Below are positions 14,871 through 28,076 of a stretch of DNA of 64,000 bases, piece by piece. The position numbers and the translations under genes are program-made. The notes under the pieces were generated by a model, which saw nothing but the letters and a program-made list of their open reading frames with translations, had not been told where the DNA came from and made no database searches. Each line of letters begins with the position of its first letter. Position 1 is the stretch's first letter. Source of the stretch: Piscicola geometra (taxonomy: Eukaryota; Annelida; Clitellata; Hirudinida; Piscicolidae); the NCBI GenBank assembly GCA_943735955.1, contig OX030964.1, positions 5,018,099 to 5,082,098 on the forward strand, in the 5' to 3' direction.

Positions 14871-17800
14871 ATGTTTATTCGGAGGTTACTATCAAAAGAC
14901 TTTTTCAACAAAAATGTTAAAATATGGAATCGTAGATATGAAAGTACTGAACCTTTCCAACCTATTCCTGGACGGATTCCACAGAGGGTGACAGCTGAGA
15001 AGGCCGTTTCCATAATTAAATCAGGCAAATTATTTTTCCAAAAATAATTATCCAATATTTATCAAGTTAATTTATCCATATAAAGCTTTGATAGAATATT
15101 ATTATTATTAATTCTTTAAAATTTAAAGTCTCATTCTTTATAATTTTTTTACAAATATGCATGTTAAATAGTATACAAAAATGTATACTTTTATTTTGAA
15201 AAATTAAAAATAGATGCCATTAAATTGGTTTGAATACATTTTCAAAGTCATAGTAAAATATGAATCAGTTATATATGTGAAATGCTCAAACTCTAATTTC
15301 TCTTCAAATCCACTTGCAGACATGTCAATCTTTGTGCAAGGATGTGCTGCCACTCCAATGGTCCTGCTATCTGCAATGGCAGAACATGGCAAGAAGACCA
15401 AAGTGCACAACTGCAAGGTGATGCACATCCACACAGAAGGCCCTGGTGTCTATCTCAAAGAGGAATATAAGGGTATGCCTTTTGTAATAAATATAAAAAA
15501 CAAAACTGCCAATTAGTGTAGTGGTAGTCCAAACAGATTTGCAGCCAATTCTTTATTTTATAATCAATTTGATTATTTGACCTTTAAAAAATTTATGTCT
15601 TACAGTAGTGATTGAATCTAGGTTTCAAGTGATTTGATGCAAGTAGCTTCTGTAGTAACTATAGTTTTGAGCATTGAAACCAACTTGGTTCGGGAATGAT
15701 GATTTTATTTGTTTTGTACCACAAATACTTTATTTTGTGCTTTTCAAGAGTTAGTTGATGCACTAGACACTGTTGAAAAACGAAGTTGGCAAGTTTCAAC
15801 ACTATCCTGCTTCACCTTGGAACACTTAATGCAAACACTTCAGATTGAAAATTGACTATTTAAATATTTATAATAATAAATTCTATTTGAAAATATTTGT
15901 CTTCTAATTCAATTTTTTGATTAATTCATACATTTTAGAGTTAATTTAAAAGTATGATTTCTTCATGGTTTGCAATCATTAAAATTACCCTCCAAATCTA
16001 CCCCAATTTGCAGATCACTTCAGGAACAACAGTTTCTTCATCGGAGGCAACTGTCGTGAGGCGGTAAATGCCGGTCGAGCTGACTTCACACCGGTCTTTC
16101 TCAGCGAAATTCCCCTTCTTTTCCGAAGAAACATCATCTCCGTGGATGTAGCGCTCATCAGCGTTTCACCACCTGACCAGCACGGCTTCTGTTCTTTAGG
16201 CACGAGCATCGACTGCACCAGAGCAGCTCTCCAAAGCGCTAAATACATCATTGGTTCGTTTTTTTATCGCTTTACATGTAATTTTATTTAATTTAAGCTG
16301 TGATTTCTTTTTATTCTTCTTAAAGTTTTTCTCGTCAAATAATACTCGCCCCATTCAAACATTTTAAAAATATACTTTCGGCTTTTTTTTTCTACAGCGC
16401 AAGTGAACAGGTTTGTGCCACGAACATTCGGCGATTCAAGCATACACCAGTCGCACATTGACTTCATGGTGGAGGTGGATGCCGAGTTGCCCTGCATCCA
16501 AGCGGGACAAGCCACCCAAGAAGAACTTAAAATTGGTTCGTGGCAAGTTGTTGAGATGGGTTTGCGAGTGTGGTTAAAAATATGGATGATAGAAATAAAA
16601 AGAGATTTTTAGAGGTTTAAATTGCTGATAAATATACTGGCTTTCAATACTTTTGATAATAATCATCGAAAAAATAATCTATAATTTTGAAAAATCAAAT
16701 TTATTAATTTTTTCATTTCTCATTATTATTAAATTAATCCGTTAAAACATAGGTGAGCTGATAGCTGAGAATCTAGTTCACGATGGTGCCACTTTACAAA
16801 TGGGTGGGTCTTCTTACTGCTAGATGTTTCTCCTTGTTGAATCCAACTATATTTAAACCCCTATTTTTAATCATCTACCTTCTAGTTTTTTGAATTAAAA
16901 TGCTCCAAGACCTAATCAGCCTCCAACGTCACAACCCCCAGGCATCGGCAGTATACCAGACGTGGTTCTTTCGAAACTCCACGGTCACAAGAACCTCGGA
17001 ATTCACACTGAGATGTTCAGTGATGGCATACTGCCGCTCGTCGAGTGCGGAGCCATCACAAACTCTCTCAAAATGGTTCTGACCGGGAAAATTGTCGGCA
17101 GTTTCGCCTTTGGAACCAGAAAACTGTACGACTTTATCGACAACAACCCGCTTATTTGTTAGTGTTGAGAGACTCTGCCTAATTATACATTTACATGTGT
17201 TTTCATATACATTTGTTGTATTAGTATATAAATTGGTAGGTATTTGTATATAAATTTGTATATATTTTTGTTTAGAGAGTCATGATTGATTGGTTAAGAT
17301 ATGCGAATATTTCTAATCCTACATCTACATCACATTAATAAACTGTCTCAATATTAAAGGTGTCAGAACTTATCAGTAATCATTTTTGAATTAATTTTTT
17401 TATATATTAGTATTATTTCCATCAACACTGCAGCAATGAACGATGCACAGTTCGTCAACCACCCAGTCAACATTTCCCAGAATCCCAGAGTTACGGCCAT
17501 AAATTCCTGCATAGAAATCGATCTCACCGGGCAAGTCGTATCGGATTCCATCGGCACTAAGATGTACTCTGGTAAGTTAGAAGTTATCGTTTTCCTAAAC
17601 TTTTTTATATGGGAATCAAAGTTGGATATTCCATATTCATATTTTTCACAAATTAAACCTTTTCAAGCGCACAATCAAGAGCAAATTGATGCATCCCAAG
17701 GGGTAGGTGGTCAGGTGGACTTCCTGAGGGGAGCCACTCTGAGCCATGATGGCCTCGGCAAGCCCATCCTCGCCATGCCTTCAAGCACCAATAAGGGAGA

Positions 17801-18299
17801 GTCGAAGATTGTGCCCTACATCAAAGAGGGTGCATTTAATTATGATTTCAAAAATTATAATTATTATTTTACTTGAATATGTTAATTAACTTCGTAAAGA
17901 ATTTTTATTAGGAATGGCAACGGCTTCCCGATTCAGAAAAATTTTGCACATTTATAGAATGTGCACTTGGCGTGAAATGTGCAATTTTTTTTTTTTTCCG
18001 GTCACGCTTGATTTCCGGACCCGTTGCCAACTCTTAGCCATTAGAGAATGTAAGTAACAGGATATTTGTATTAAAATATTGTTCAAATTTTTTTTAAATT
18101 ATCAAATTCAGGGGCTGGAGTGGTGACGACCAGAGCGCACGTGCACTACGTCGTCACAGAGTTTGGAATTGCATATCTGTTCGGCAAGTCGCTGAGACAA
18201 CGCGCCTACGAGCTGATCAAGATCGCAAATCCGAAGCATCGAGAAGCGCTTGAGAAAGAATCATTCAGGAGGCTCAAGGTGATGCCGTCTGCCGATTAA
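14871..18299 (+). CDS. Acetyl-CoA hydrolase / 4-hydroxybutyrate CoA-transferase family enzyme
   Basis: Nine exons: 14871-15024, 15320-15472, 16014-16253, 16398-16535, 16753-16803, 16942-17157, 17434-17571, 17701-17829 and 18112-18299. They sum to 1407 nt (468 aa), all in phase. The N-terminal roughly 25 residues are basic and Ser/Asn-rich (MFIRRLLSKDFF), consistent with a mitochondrial presequence. Family marks: QRVTAEKAVSIIKS, FVQGCAATP, GIHTEMFSDG with the Glu that forms the CoA thioester in this family, GGQVDFLRGA and VTEFGIAYLFGKSLRQRA. It would transfer CoA between acetyl-CoA and a short acid in mitochondria; the exact substrate is not readable. Intron 1 appears to use a GC donor (TCAG|GCAAAT). 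Confidence 0.92.
17908..18050. repeat. Possible small inverted-repeat element in intron 8
   Basis: Contains GGCAACGG near the left and CCGTTGCC near the right, with a GTGCA-rich hairpin and a poly-T run between. It looks like a short MITE or hairpin, but target-site duplications are not clear. Confidence 0.3.
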
Positions 18300-19580
18300 A
18301 TGCTGAGTGGAGATTTGATTAAGTGAAGATTTAGATGGATCAAGCGTGAAAGGAAAGAATAATCAACAAATTTGAAAAGTTTGTAAAATGTATCATTCTT
18401 TATATTTTATATATTTAAATTGTTTTACTTGCGAGTTTTTATACATAAAATTACAGTAAAGCCATACCTCATTATATTCTATTAATATTGTTTTAATTCG
18501 TGATTTTTTTTAATGGTTTCCACATGAGTACAGTTTTTATTCGATCTTATGAAACTTTTCGACTTTTCAACTATTCGATACCAAACGTAATACGAATAGA
18601 ATATTCTTGTATTTATAAATTTCTTTCATGACATAGTGGCTGTCTTACCCGGTAGATCTTTTGCATTTTTGTTACAAATAATGGTTTGAAAATTCAAATT
18701 TTTTATAGTTCTAATTTAATATATATTATTTGTAATTATGTTAATGATAAAATATTTTAATGATTCATTTTATGAAAATTTCTTTTTCTACACTATTTTC
18801 TCAAAATTTCAGTTTGTTTTTTTTCTCCATTTTACTCTTGTTTCTGATTTATTTTCTTAAATTCACTGAAATATATTACATAAGCCATATAATATGCTCT
18901 TTTTCACTAACAAATTCAAAGAAAACTTATTTTCTGCCACTGATTTTGCAGGTTTATAACGTTTCACTTTTTTGAAAAATCAGTTTTTAATCCAGTACCG
19001 ATTTCATTTCATTCAAGCCAGCTAGTTAAGGTACTTGGAAAATTAAACCTGGAATAGTTAACTGACTAATATAAATAAAAAGTTTATTTTATAATATGAT
19101 TAAAGAAGTAATTGACTTGAGAATATACTGTAATGGTTGGGAAAAAACAAATAAATATAATTCCAACTTATGAAATCAAAGAGTTTCTTGCCTAACTAAT
19201 TTGGAATAGTTTCAAATAAATAATAGAAGTGCTTTAAAGCCTTAAAATCATAGCTCAAGTGTGAGCGGCTATGGTGTAAGGGTCAGACGCAGTTCTTTAC
19301 TTCGAATTTCATGAGTTTGATCGCTGCCATTGTTTAATAGCTAGCGAAGAAGACACTGTGGAACCGTCCGTGAAACAACAACCGCAAGAAACAAAAATGA
19401 GAAAACCTATGTAAGAGCCTTCGTCGTTAACATGCTAATAGCACTGAGATATGGCAAGAAATAAAAAAATAATTGAATATATATTAATTTGAAATAAGAT
19501 TTTAAACTTGAGATTTCAAATGATTTTCTCATTTGCAACAATCTAAAGTCAAGTATAAAGCATGTTTCAAATGTTTCAGA
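18300..19580. other. Intergenic between CoA-transferase and T1
   Basis: AT-rich. A weak hydrophobic frame at 18760-18975 is not supported as a gene. It holds a tRNA-like repeat at about 19262 (separate entry). Confidence 0.5.
19262..19445 (+). mobile_element. Possible tRNA-derived SINE
   Basis: A pol III A-box-like TGGTGTAAGGG is followed about 45 bases later by a B-box-like GAGTTTGATCGC, then a higher-GC body. The arrangement is that of a tRNA-type SINE head. Ends and target duplication are not defined. Confidence 0.35.
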
Positions 19581-19600
19581 TTTTGAAATGGTCCCTTGCG
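19581..19600 (+). promoter_or_regulatory. T1 promoter box
   Basis: TTTTGAAATGGTCCCTTGCG, the conserved core about 60 bases before the T1 start codon. Confidence 0.65.
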
Positions 19601-19658
19601 ATGTTTCCCATATAGAACAAAAAATCTCTGCGGGTAGGCATTTTTCAGAGAAGAAAAA

Positions 19659-21439
19659 ATGATGAAAAATTTAGTTATTTTTCTGTTATATGAAGTTATG
19701 ATTGGCTTTTCTGATGGTGAGTTGCTTGTTAAAAATAGTAATATTGAAGGTTTAACATGTCCTATGTCTCATTTAACCTTAAATTAATTACTTATTGAAA
19801 TATTAATAAACAGGGATGGAATATTGCCATTATGAAACATTTGAAGCTCAGTGTTCGAAGTCTGAAGTGGTGATGATGACGATGGCCAATTATGGACGCA
19901 TGCGTGTTGGAAAGTGCATTTCAGAAGAAGAGGTGGCTGGTTTCAGTCAAGATTTGAAGTACTTAGGCTGTTACACTGATGTGGTTGGACAGATGCATAA
20001 AAGGTGTTCATTAGAGAAAGAATGTAAAATGGCTATTCCGAATAAAGAGTTGGACAAGACTCGAAACTGTTTTCCTGGTCTGAACCTGTATCTGGAAGCT
20101 GAATACGAATGCTTGCAAGGTAGGTAAAAGAAACTATCTCCTAATAGTGTTTTACGTTGACATATATTTCGGAAAAATTTCAGCAATAGACTCAGAGAGC
20201 AGTTGCAGAATAAAGACGAACCACCGAGGCAAACACCTGACCTCGCTGTACAAAGGTCATTGTGGATACGCCAACCAGCCCTGGCTGATTGAGGCTGACA
20301 GAGGTCAAAGGATCAAGGTCAAGATGCTTTCTTTGGCAGGAAATGACGACACTGAGGGCATGGGATGTGGAGGAGTGGTTGGTCATGTGGTGGAGAAGGG
20401 GTTGATGGGCAGGAATGTGAGCGTGTGTCGCAAGGGAGGTTTGATGCTGAACGGTGGTGGTGGTGAGAAGGAGAAGAATGTGGAAGACAAGTGGTTTGGG
20501 TGTGAGGAAGGAGGCTGAGTACGTATCAAGAGGCAATCGCTTGGAAGTGTACTTGCAAGGCTGGGAAGAGAAAGAGTGGGCCGAAGAGAAGTTTTCAATC
20601 TCTTTTGAAGGTTTGCATTGCTTGAGTGTGTGCTGCATCGATGAAGAATGATGCTTTGAACATTTCTTCGAATTCAGCGGACGGATGTTCGGACATAATT
20701 CCTCACGAAGACTCGTGGATGAAGCGAGACAACGATGATTTAGTGGTCGGATGTTTTTCTTCGCAGCAAAAGTGGTATCTGAGATGCGAGAAGCAGCAGT
20801 GGAAAGGAGTTCTTGGCAACTGCTCTAGAAGCAAGAGTAAATTAGGTTTATAGCACAGTTCAAATTAAACTGGAATGAATAATATTCAAAAAATTTATTT
20901 ATATTATTAATTAAAAGAGAATCCAGTTGAAAGAGATCCTCTTGAAGCACCAGTACCAAAAGAAACACTTCATAAGACGATTGTTTTCCAGAAAGAAGAG
21001 GAAGGTAAAAGTTCGAAATGTTCTAGAGATTTTTTTGTTTCATTTTAAACTGAACTCTTAACTTCCACAGTGGTGGTGTTGGCAGCGTTGTGCGCTCTCG
21101 GAGTCCTCATATGCCTGGCTATCGTCTGCTTTGGATGCATCTGCTTCAAAAAGTTAACAACCTTTTAATCTTTTTTATGTACTTTTATATTTTAATATAA
21201 AAATTAAATTTTTGTAAATCATAAAATCTAGATGCAGCTCTTTCACTGGCGACAAGAACACCTTCAAGAAACAGCCTCCCTTGTACTGCTCCAGTGGACA
21301 GTACAACCAGCCCCTCTTCAACAACCAACCAAGCAACAACTACCCCACCATCAGCAACAGCAACAACAACACTCCTCATGATAATGATCTCAACAAGGAA
21401 GACGACAACAAATACTTTGTTCTCGAGGCTGACAAATGA
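19659..21439 (+). pseudogene. T1: SUEL-CUB membrane gene copy with frameshift
   Basis: Exons: 19659-19716 (signal peptide), 19814-20119 (SUEL), 20184-20610 (CUB-like), 20678-20836 (4-Cys), 20918-21004, 21071-21152 (TM) and 21232-21439 (tail). The CUB exon is 427 nt where all intact sister copies have 426. One extra base sits near 20495 in a G/T run (GTGGTTTGGGTGTG against GTGGGTGGGTGTG), so the frame breaks and stops at 20518. Everything else, including splice sites and the TM exon, is intact. It may be a recent pseudogene or a sequencing error. It is the most diverged member of the tandem row, with a different signal peptide (MMKNLVIFLLYEVMIGF). Confidence 0.8.
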
Positions 21440-21504
21440 AAAGTTTTGAATTCCTTAATCGGTCATTTTGGACCATTGACGCTTTAGTGTTGTATAGTGT
21501 TGAT

Positions 21505-21563
21505 CAATCAATCAATCAAATAGATTTCTATAGCGCTCTTTCTTCAAATTACAGAGCGTTGAT
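21505..21563 (+). mobile_element. 59-bp insertion: (TCAA)n head plus GCGCTCTTTC core
   Basis: Absent from the sister copy after T3, which reads straight through GTGTTGATAATTTGG. Flanked by a 6-base repeat GTTGAT (21499-21504 and 21558-21563). The insert has four TCAA units, then a core TTTCTATAGCGCTCTTTC and TTCAAATT. The same core follows the long AATC array at 34.9 kb, so both belong to one dispersed short element. Confidence 0.75.
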
Positions 21564-21802
21564 AATTTGGTAGAGAAACTAATTGTAGATTTTTTTTAGA
21601 TTTTCGTTGTTTTGAAGTATTCATGAATATATATAAATGCATTAAAATTAATTAATTCATATAAATTCATACTTCTGACATATTTACGAAACGTGTTTCA
21701 AATGTCTTCGATTTGAAACGGTCCCCTACGACATGAGTCTGTGGATATATAAGAGGACTTCTTTGAGTGTGGCTGTCAGACGCAAAAATTTATCCGAGAA
21801 AA

Positions 21803-23588
21803 ATGATTTTCAATATAGTTTTTGTATTATTGAGTGTATTTGGAATATTTGGTTTTTCTGAGAGTGAGTTCTTTCATTAAATGCATAACTTACTTAACCC
21901 GTCATTTAAAACTGTTACATTTTATTTATATGTTGATCATGATGCTATAATACTCTTATAGGACTGGAATATTGCCAGTTAGAAACATTCCAAGCTCAGT
22001 GTTCGAAGTCTGAAGTGGTGATGATGACGATGGCCAACTATGGACGCATGCGTGTTGGAAAGTGCATTTCAGAAGAAGAGGTGGCTGGTTTCAGTCAAGA
22101 TCTGAAGTACTTAGGCTGTTACACTGATGTGATTAGACAGATGCATAAAAGGTGTTCTTTGGAAAAAGAATGTAAAATGGCAATTCCGAATAAAGAGTTG
22201 GACAAGACTCGAAACTGTTTTCCTGGTCTGAACCTGTATCTGGAAGCTGAATACGGATGCTTGCAAGGTAGGTAAAAGAAACTGTCTCCTAATAGTGTTT
22301 TACGTTGACATATATTTCGGAAAAATTTCAGCAATAGACTCAGAGAGCAGTTGCAGCATAAAGACGAACCACCGAGGCAAACACCTGACCTCGCTGTACA
22401 AAGGTCATTGTGGACACGCCAACCAGCCCTGGCTGATTGAGGCTGACAGAGGTCAAAGGATCAAGGTCAAGATGCTTCCTTTGACAGGAGTTGACGACAC
22501 TGAGGGCATGGGATGTGGAGGAGTGGTTGGTCATGTGGTGGAGAGGGGGTTGATGGGCAGGAATGTAAGCGTGTGTCGCAAGGGAGGTTTGATGCTGAAC
22601 GGTGGTGGTGGTGAGAAGGAGAAGAATGTGGAAGACAAGTGGGTGGGTGTGAGGAAGGAGGCTGAGTACGTATCAAGAGGCAATCGCTTGGAAGTGTACT
22701 TGCAAGACTGGAAGGAGAAAGAGTGGGCCGAAGAGAAGTTTTCAATCTCTTTTGAAGGTTTGCATTGCTTGAGTGTGTGCTGCATCGATGAAGAATAATG
22801 CTTTGAACATTGCTTTGGATTCAGCGGACGGATGTTCGGACATAATTCCTCACGAAGACTCGTGGATGAAGCGAGACAACGATGATTTAGTGGTCGGATG
22901 TTTTTCTTCGCAGCAAAAGTGGTATCTGAGATGCGAGAAGCAGCAGTGGAAAGGAGTTCTTGGCAACTGCTCTAGAAACAAGAATAAATTAGGTTTATAG
23001 CACAGTTCAAATTAAACTGGAATGAATATTATTCAAATTTTTTTATTTATATTATTAATTAAAAGAGAATCCAGTTGATGGAAATCCTCTTGAAGCACCA
23101 GTTTCAAAAGAAGCACTTCATAAGACGATTGTTTTCCAGAAAGAAGAGGAAGGTAAAAGTTCGAAATGTTCTAAAGATTTTTTTTTCTTTCATTTTAAAC
23201 TGAACTCTTAACTTCCACAGTGGTGGTGTTGGCAGCGTTGTGCGCTCTCGGAGTCCTCATATGCCTGGCTATCGTCTGCTTTGGATGCATCTGCTTCAAA
23301 AAGTTAACAAACTTTTAATCTTTTTATGTACTTTTATATTTTAATATAAAAATTAAATATTTGTAAATAATAAAATCTAGATGCAGCTCTTTGACTGGCG
23401 ACAAGAACACCTTCAAGAAACAGCCTTCCTTGTACTGCTCCAGTGGACAGTACAACCAGCCCCTCTTCAACAACCAACCAAGCAACAACTACCCCACCAT
23501 CAGCAACAACAACAACAACACGCCTCATGATAATGATCTCAACAAGGAAGACGACAACAAATACTTTGATCTCGAGGCTGACAAATGA
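21803..23588 (+). CDS. T2: SUEL lectin-CUB-like membrane protein
   Basis: Exons: 21803-21863 (signal peptide, IVFVLLSVFGIFGFS), 21962-22267 (SUEL, loop SEEEVAGFSQDLKYLGC), 22332-22757 (CUB-like), 22825-22992 (4-Cys), 23066-23152, 23221-23302 (TM, 82 nt) and 23381-23588 (tail). The sum is 1338 nt, 445 aa. The usual donor after the 4-Cys exon (AAGA|GTAAAT in T1 and T3) is mutated to AAGAATAAAT here. I therefore placed the exon end at TTAG|GTTTAT, 9 nt later, which keeps frame and adds three codons. The tail is Asn/Gln/Pro-rich (QPSNNYPTISNNNNN) and ends YFDLEADK. Promoter box at 21713-21730. Confidence 0.85.
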
Positions 23589-23901
23589 AAAGTTTTGAAT
23601 TCCTTAATCTGTCATTTTGGACCATTGACGCTTTGGTGTTGCATAGTGTTGATTTAGATAGAGAAACTTATTGTAGATTTTTTTAAGATTTCAGTCGTTG
23701 TGAGATATTTATGAATATATATATATATATATATATGCATTAAAATAAATTCATTCATATAAATTTATAATTCTGTCATATTTACGAAACGTGTTTCAAA
23801 TGTCTTCGATTTTGAAACGGTCCCTTACGACATGAGTCTGTGGATATATAAGAGGACTTCTTTGAGTGTGGTTGACAGACGCAAAAATTTTTCCGAGAAA
23901 A

Positions 23902-25679
23902 ATGATTTTCAATATCGTTTTTGTATTATTGAGTGTATTTGGAATATTTGGTTTTTCTGAGAGTGAGTTTTTTTATTAAATGCATAACTTACTTAACACG
24001 TCATTTAAAACTGTTACATTTTATTTATATGTTGATCATGATGCTATGATGCTTTTATAGGGCTGGAATATTGCCAGTTAGAAACATTCCAAGCACAGTG
24101 TTCGAAGTCTGAAGTGGTGATGATGACGATGGCCAACTATGGACGCATGCGTGTTGGAAAGTGCATTTCAGAAGAAGAAGCTAGTATCATTCAAGACCCA
24201 AAATATATAGGTTGTTACACTGATGTGATTAGACAGATGCATAAGAGATGTTCATTAGAGAAAGAATGTAAAATGGCGATTCCGAATAAAGAGTTGGACA
24301 AGACTCGAAACTGTTTTCCTGGTCTGAACCTGTATATGGAAGCTGAATATGAATGCTTGCAGAGTTTGTAAAATATTGTATAATACAAATAATTCATATT
24401 TAATTAACTTTTGAAAAACTCAGGCATAGACTCAGAGAGCAGTTGCAGCGTAAAGACGAACCACCGAGGCAAACACCTGACCTCGCTGTACAAAGGTCAT
24501 TGTGGACACGCCAACCAGCCCTGGCTGATCGAGGCTGACAGAAGTCAAAGGATCAAGGTCAAGATGCTTTCTTTGGCAGGAAATGACGACACTGAGGGCA
24601 TGGGATGTGGAGGAGTGGTTGGTCATGTGGTGGAGAGGGGGTTGATGGGCAGGAATGTGAGTGTGTGTCGCAAGGGAGGTTTGATGCTGAACGGTGGTGG
24701 TGGTGAGGAGGAGAAGAATGTGGAAGACAAGTGGGTGGGTGTGAGGAAGGAGGCTGAGTACGTATCAAGAGGCAATCGCTTGGAAGTGTACTTGCAAGGC
24801 TGGAAGGAGAAAGAGTGGGCCGAAGAGAAGTTTTCAATCTCTTTTGAAGGTTTGCATTGCTTGAGTGTGTGCTGCATCGATGAAGAATAATGCTTTGAAC
24901 ATTGCTTTGGATTCAGCGGACGGATGTTCGGACATAATTCCTCACGAAGACTCGTGGATGAGGCGAGACAACGATGATTTAGTGGTCGGATGTTTTTCTT
25001 CTCAGCAAAAGTGGTATCTGAGATGCGAGAAGCAGCGGTGGAAAGGAGTTCTTGGCAACTGCTCTAGAAGCAAGAGTAAATTAGGTTTATAGCACAGTTC
25101 AAATTAAACTGGAATGAATAATATTCAAAAAAATTTATTTATATTATTAATTAAAAGAGAATCCAGTTGAAGGAGATCCTCTTGAAGCACCAGTACCAAA
25201 GGAAGCACTTCATAAGACGATTGTTTTCCAGAAAGAAGAAGAAGGTAAAAGTTCGAAATGTTCTAAAGATTTTTTTGTTTCATTTGAAACTGAACTCTTA
25301 ACTTCCACAGTGGTGGTGTTGGCAGCGTTGTGCGCTCTCGGAGTCCTCATATGCCTGGCTATCGTCTGCTTTGGATGCATCTGCTTCAAAAAGTTAACAA
25401 CCTTTTAATCTTTTTATGTACTTTTATATTTTTAATATAAAAATTGAATATTTGTAAATAATAAAATCTAGATGCAGCTCTTTCACTGGCGACAAGAACA
25501 CCTTCAAGAAACAGCCTCCCTTGTACTACTCCAGTGGACAGTACAACCAGCCCCTCTTCAACAAGCAACCAAGCAACAACTACCCCACCATCAGCAACAA
25601 CAACAACAACACACCTCATGATAATGATCTCAACAAGGAAGACGACAACAAATACTTTGTTCTCGAGGCTGACAAATGA
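23902..25679 (+). CDS. T3: SUEL lectin-CUB-like membrane protein
   Basis: Exons: 23902-23962, 24061-24363, 24424-24849, 24917-25075, 25158-25244, 25311-25392 and 25472-25679. The frame is intact (1326 nt, 441 aa). The SUEL loop is one codon shorter than in T2 (SEEEASIIQDPKYIGC). The SUEL exon ends with A|GTTTGT, and the following intron differs from the other copies. The donor after the 4-Cys exon is the ancestral AAGA|GTAAAT. The tail has a Tyr-for-Cys change (LYYSSGQYNQP) and a Lys in FNKQPSN. Promoter box at 23811-23830. Confidence 0.87.
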
Positions 25680-25890
25680 AAAGTTTTGAATTCCTTAATC
25701 GGTCATTTTGGACCATTGACGCTTTGGTGTTGTATAGTGTTGATAATTTGGTAGAGAAACTTATTGTAGATTTTTTTGTAGATTTTCGTTGTTTTGAAGT
25801 ATTCATGAATATATATATATGCATTAAATTAATTAATTCATATAAATTCATACTTCTGTCATATTTACGAAACGTGTTTCAAATGTCTTC

Positions 25891-25911
25891 GATTTTGAAA
25901 CGGTCCCCTAC
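25891..25911 (+). promoter_or_regulatory. T4 promoter box and TATA
   Basis: TTTTGAAACGGTCCCCTACG, followed about 15 bases later by GGATATATAAGAGGAC (TATA at 25927-25933) and the start codon at 25985. This is typical of T2-T6. Confidence 0.75.
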
Positions 25912-25984
25912 GACATGAGTCTGTGGATATATAAGAGGACTTCTTTGAGTGTGGTTGTCAGACGCAAAAATTTATCCGAGAAAA

Positions 25985-27771
25985 ATGATTTTCAATATCG
26001 TTTTTGTATTATTGAGTGTATTTGGAATATTTGGTTTTTCTGAGAGTGAGTTCTTTCATTAAATGCATAACTTACTTAACCCGTCATTTAAAACTGTTAC
26101 ATTTTATTTATATGTTGATCATGATGCTATAATACTCTTATAGGACTGGAATATTGCCAGTTAGAAACATTCCAAGCTCAGTGTTCGAAGTCTGAAGTGG
26201 TGATGATGACGATGGCCAACTATGGACGCATGCGTGTTGGAAAGTGCATTTCAGAAGAAGAGGTGGCTGGTTTCAGTCAAGATCTGAAGTACTTAGGCTG
26301 TTACACTGATGTGATTAGACAGATGCATAAAAGGTGTTCTTTGGAAAAAGAATGTAAAATGGCAATTCCGAATAAAGAGTTGGACAAGACTCGAAACTGT
26401 TTTCCTGGTCTGAACCTGTATCTGGAAGCTGAATACGGATGCTTGCAAGGTAGGTAAAAGAAACTGTCTCCTAATAGTGTTTTACGTTGACATATATTTC
26501 GGAAAAATTTCAGCAATAGACTCAGAGAGCAGTTGCAGCATAAAGACGAACCACCGAGGCAAACACCTGACCTCGCTGTACAAAGGTCATTGTGGACACG
26601 CCAACCAGCCCTGGCTGATCGAGGCTGACAGAGGTCAAAGGATCAAGGTCAAGATGCTTCCTTTGACAGGAGTTGACGACACTGAGGGCATGGGATGTGG
26701 AGGAGTGGTTGGTCATGTGGTGGAGAGGGGGTTGATGGGCAGGAATGTAAGCGTGTGTCGCAAGGGAGGTTTGATGCTGAACGGTGGTGGTGGTGAGAAG
26801 GAGAAGAATGTGGAAGACAAGTGGGTGGGTGTGAGGAAGGAGGCTGAGTACGTATCAAGAGGCAATCGCTTGGAAGTGTACTTGCAAGACTGGAAGGAGA
26901 AAGAGTGGGCCGAAGAAAAGTTTTCAATCTCTTTTGAAGGTTTGCATTGCTTGAGTGTGTGCTGCATCGATGAAGAATAATGCTTTGAACATTGCTTTGG
27001 ATTCAGCGGACGGATGTTCGGACATAATTCCTCACGAAGACTCGTGGATGAAGCGAGACAACGATGATTTAGTGGTCGGATGTTTTTCTTCGCAGCAAAA
27101 GTGGTATCTGAGATGCGAGAAGCAGCAGTGGAAAGGAGTTCTTGGCAACTGCTCTAGAAACAAGAATAAATTAGGTTTATAGCACAGTTCAAATTAAACT
27201 GGAATGAATAATATTCAAAAAAATTTATTTATATTATTAATTAAAAGAGAATCCAGTTGATGGAAATCCTCTTGAAGCACCAGTTTCAAAAGAAGCACTT
27301 CATAAGACGATTGTTTTCCAGAAAGAAGAGGAAGGTAAAAGTTCGAAATGTTCTAGAGATTTTTTTTTCTTTCATTTTAAACTGAACCCTTAACTTCCAC
27401 AGTGGTGGTGTTGGCAGCGTTGTGCGCTCTCGGAGTCCTCATATGCCTGGCTATCGTCTGCTTTGGATGCATCTGCTTCAAAAAGTTAACAACCTTTTAA
27501 TCTTTTTATGTACTTTTATATTTTTAATATAAAAATTGAATATTTGTAAATAATAAAATCTAGATGCAGCTCTTTCACTGGCGACAAGAACACCTTCAAG
27601 AAACAGCCTCCCTTGTACTACTCCAGTGGACAGTACAACCAGCCCCTCTTCAACAAGCAACCAAGCAACAACTACCCCACCATCAGCAACAACAACAACA
27701 ACACACCTCATGATAATGATCTCAACAAGGAAGACGACAACAAATACTTTGTTCTCGAGGCTGACAAATGA
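25985..27771 (+). CDS. T4: SUEL lectin-CUB-like membrane protein
   Basis: Exons: 25985-26045, 26144-26449, 26514-26939, 27007-27174, 27248-27334, 27403-27484 and 27564-27771. The frame is intact (445 aa). The 5' part (SUEL and CUB exons) is almost identical to T2 and T5, while the tail exon and 3' flank are almost identical to T3. It is therefore a recombinant of the two types. Donor after the 4-Cys exon mutated as in T2. Confidence 0.87.
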
Positions 27772-28076
27772 AAAGTTTTGAATTCCTTAATCGGTCATTT
27801 TGGACCATTGACGCTTTGGTGTTGTATAGTGTTGATAATTTGGTAGAGAAACTTATTGTAGATTTTTTTGTAGATTTTCGTTGTTTTGAAGTATTCATGA
27901 ATATATATATATGCATTAAATTAATTAATTCATATAAATTCATACTTCTGTCATATTTACGAAACGTGTTTCAAATGTCTTCGATTTTGAAACGGTCCCC
28001 TACGACATGAGTCTGTGGATATATAAGAGGACTTCTTTGAGTGTGGTTGTCAGACGCAAAAATTTATCCGAGAAAA

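Noticed and set aside
18760..18975. 71-residue hydrophobic frame
   Set aside because: T-rich chance frame in intergenic DNA. No homology or promoter.
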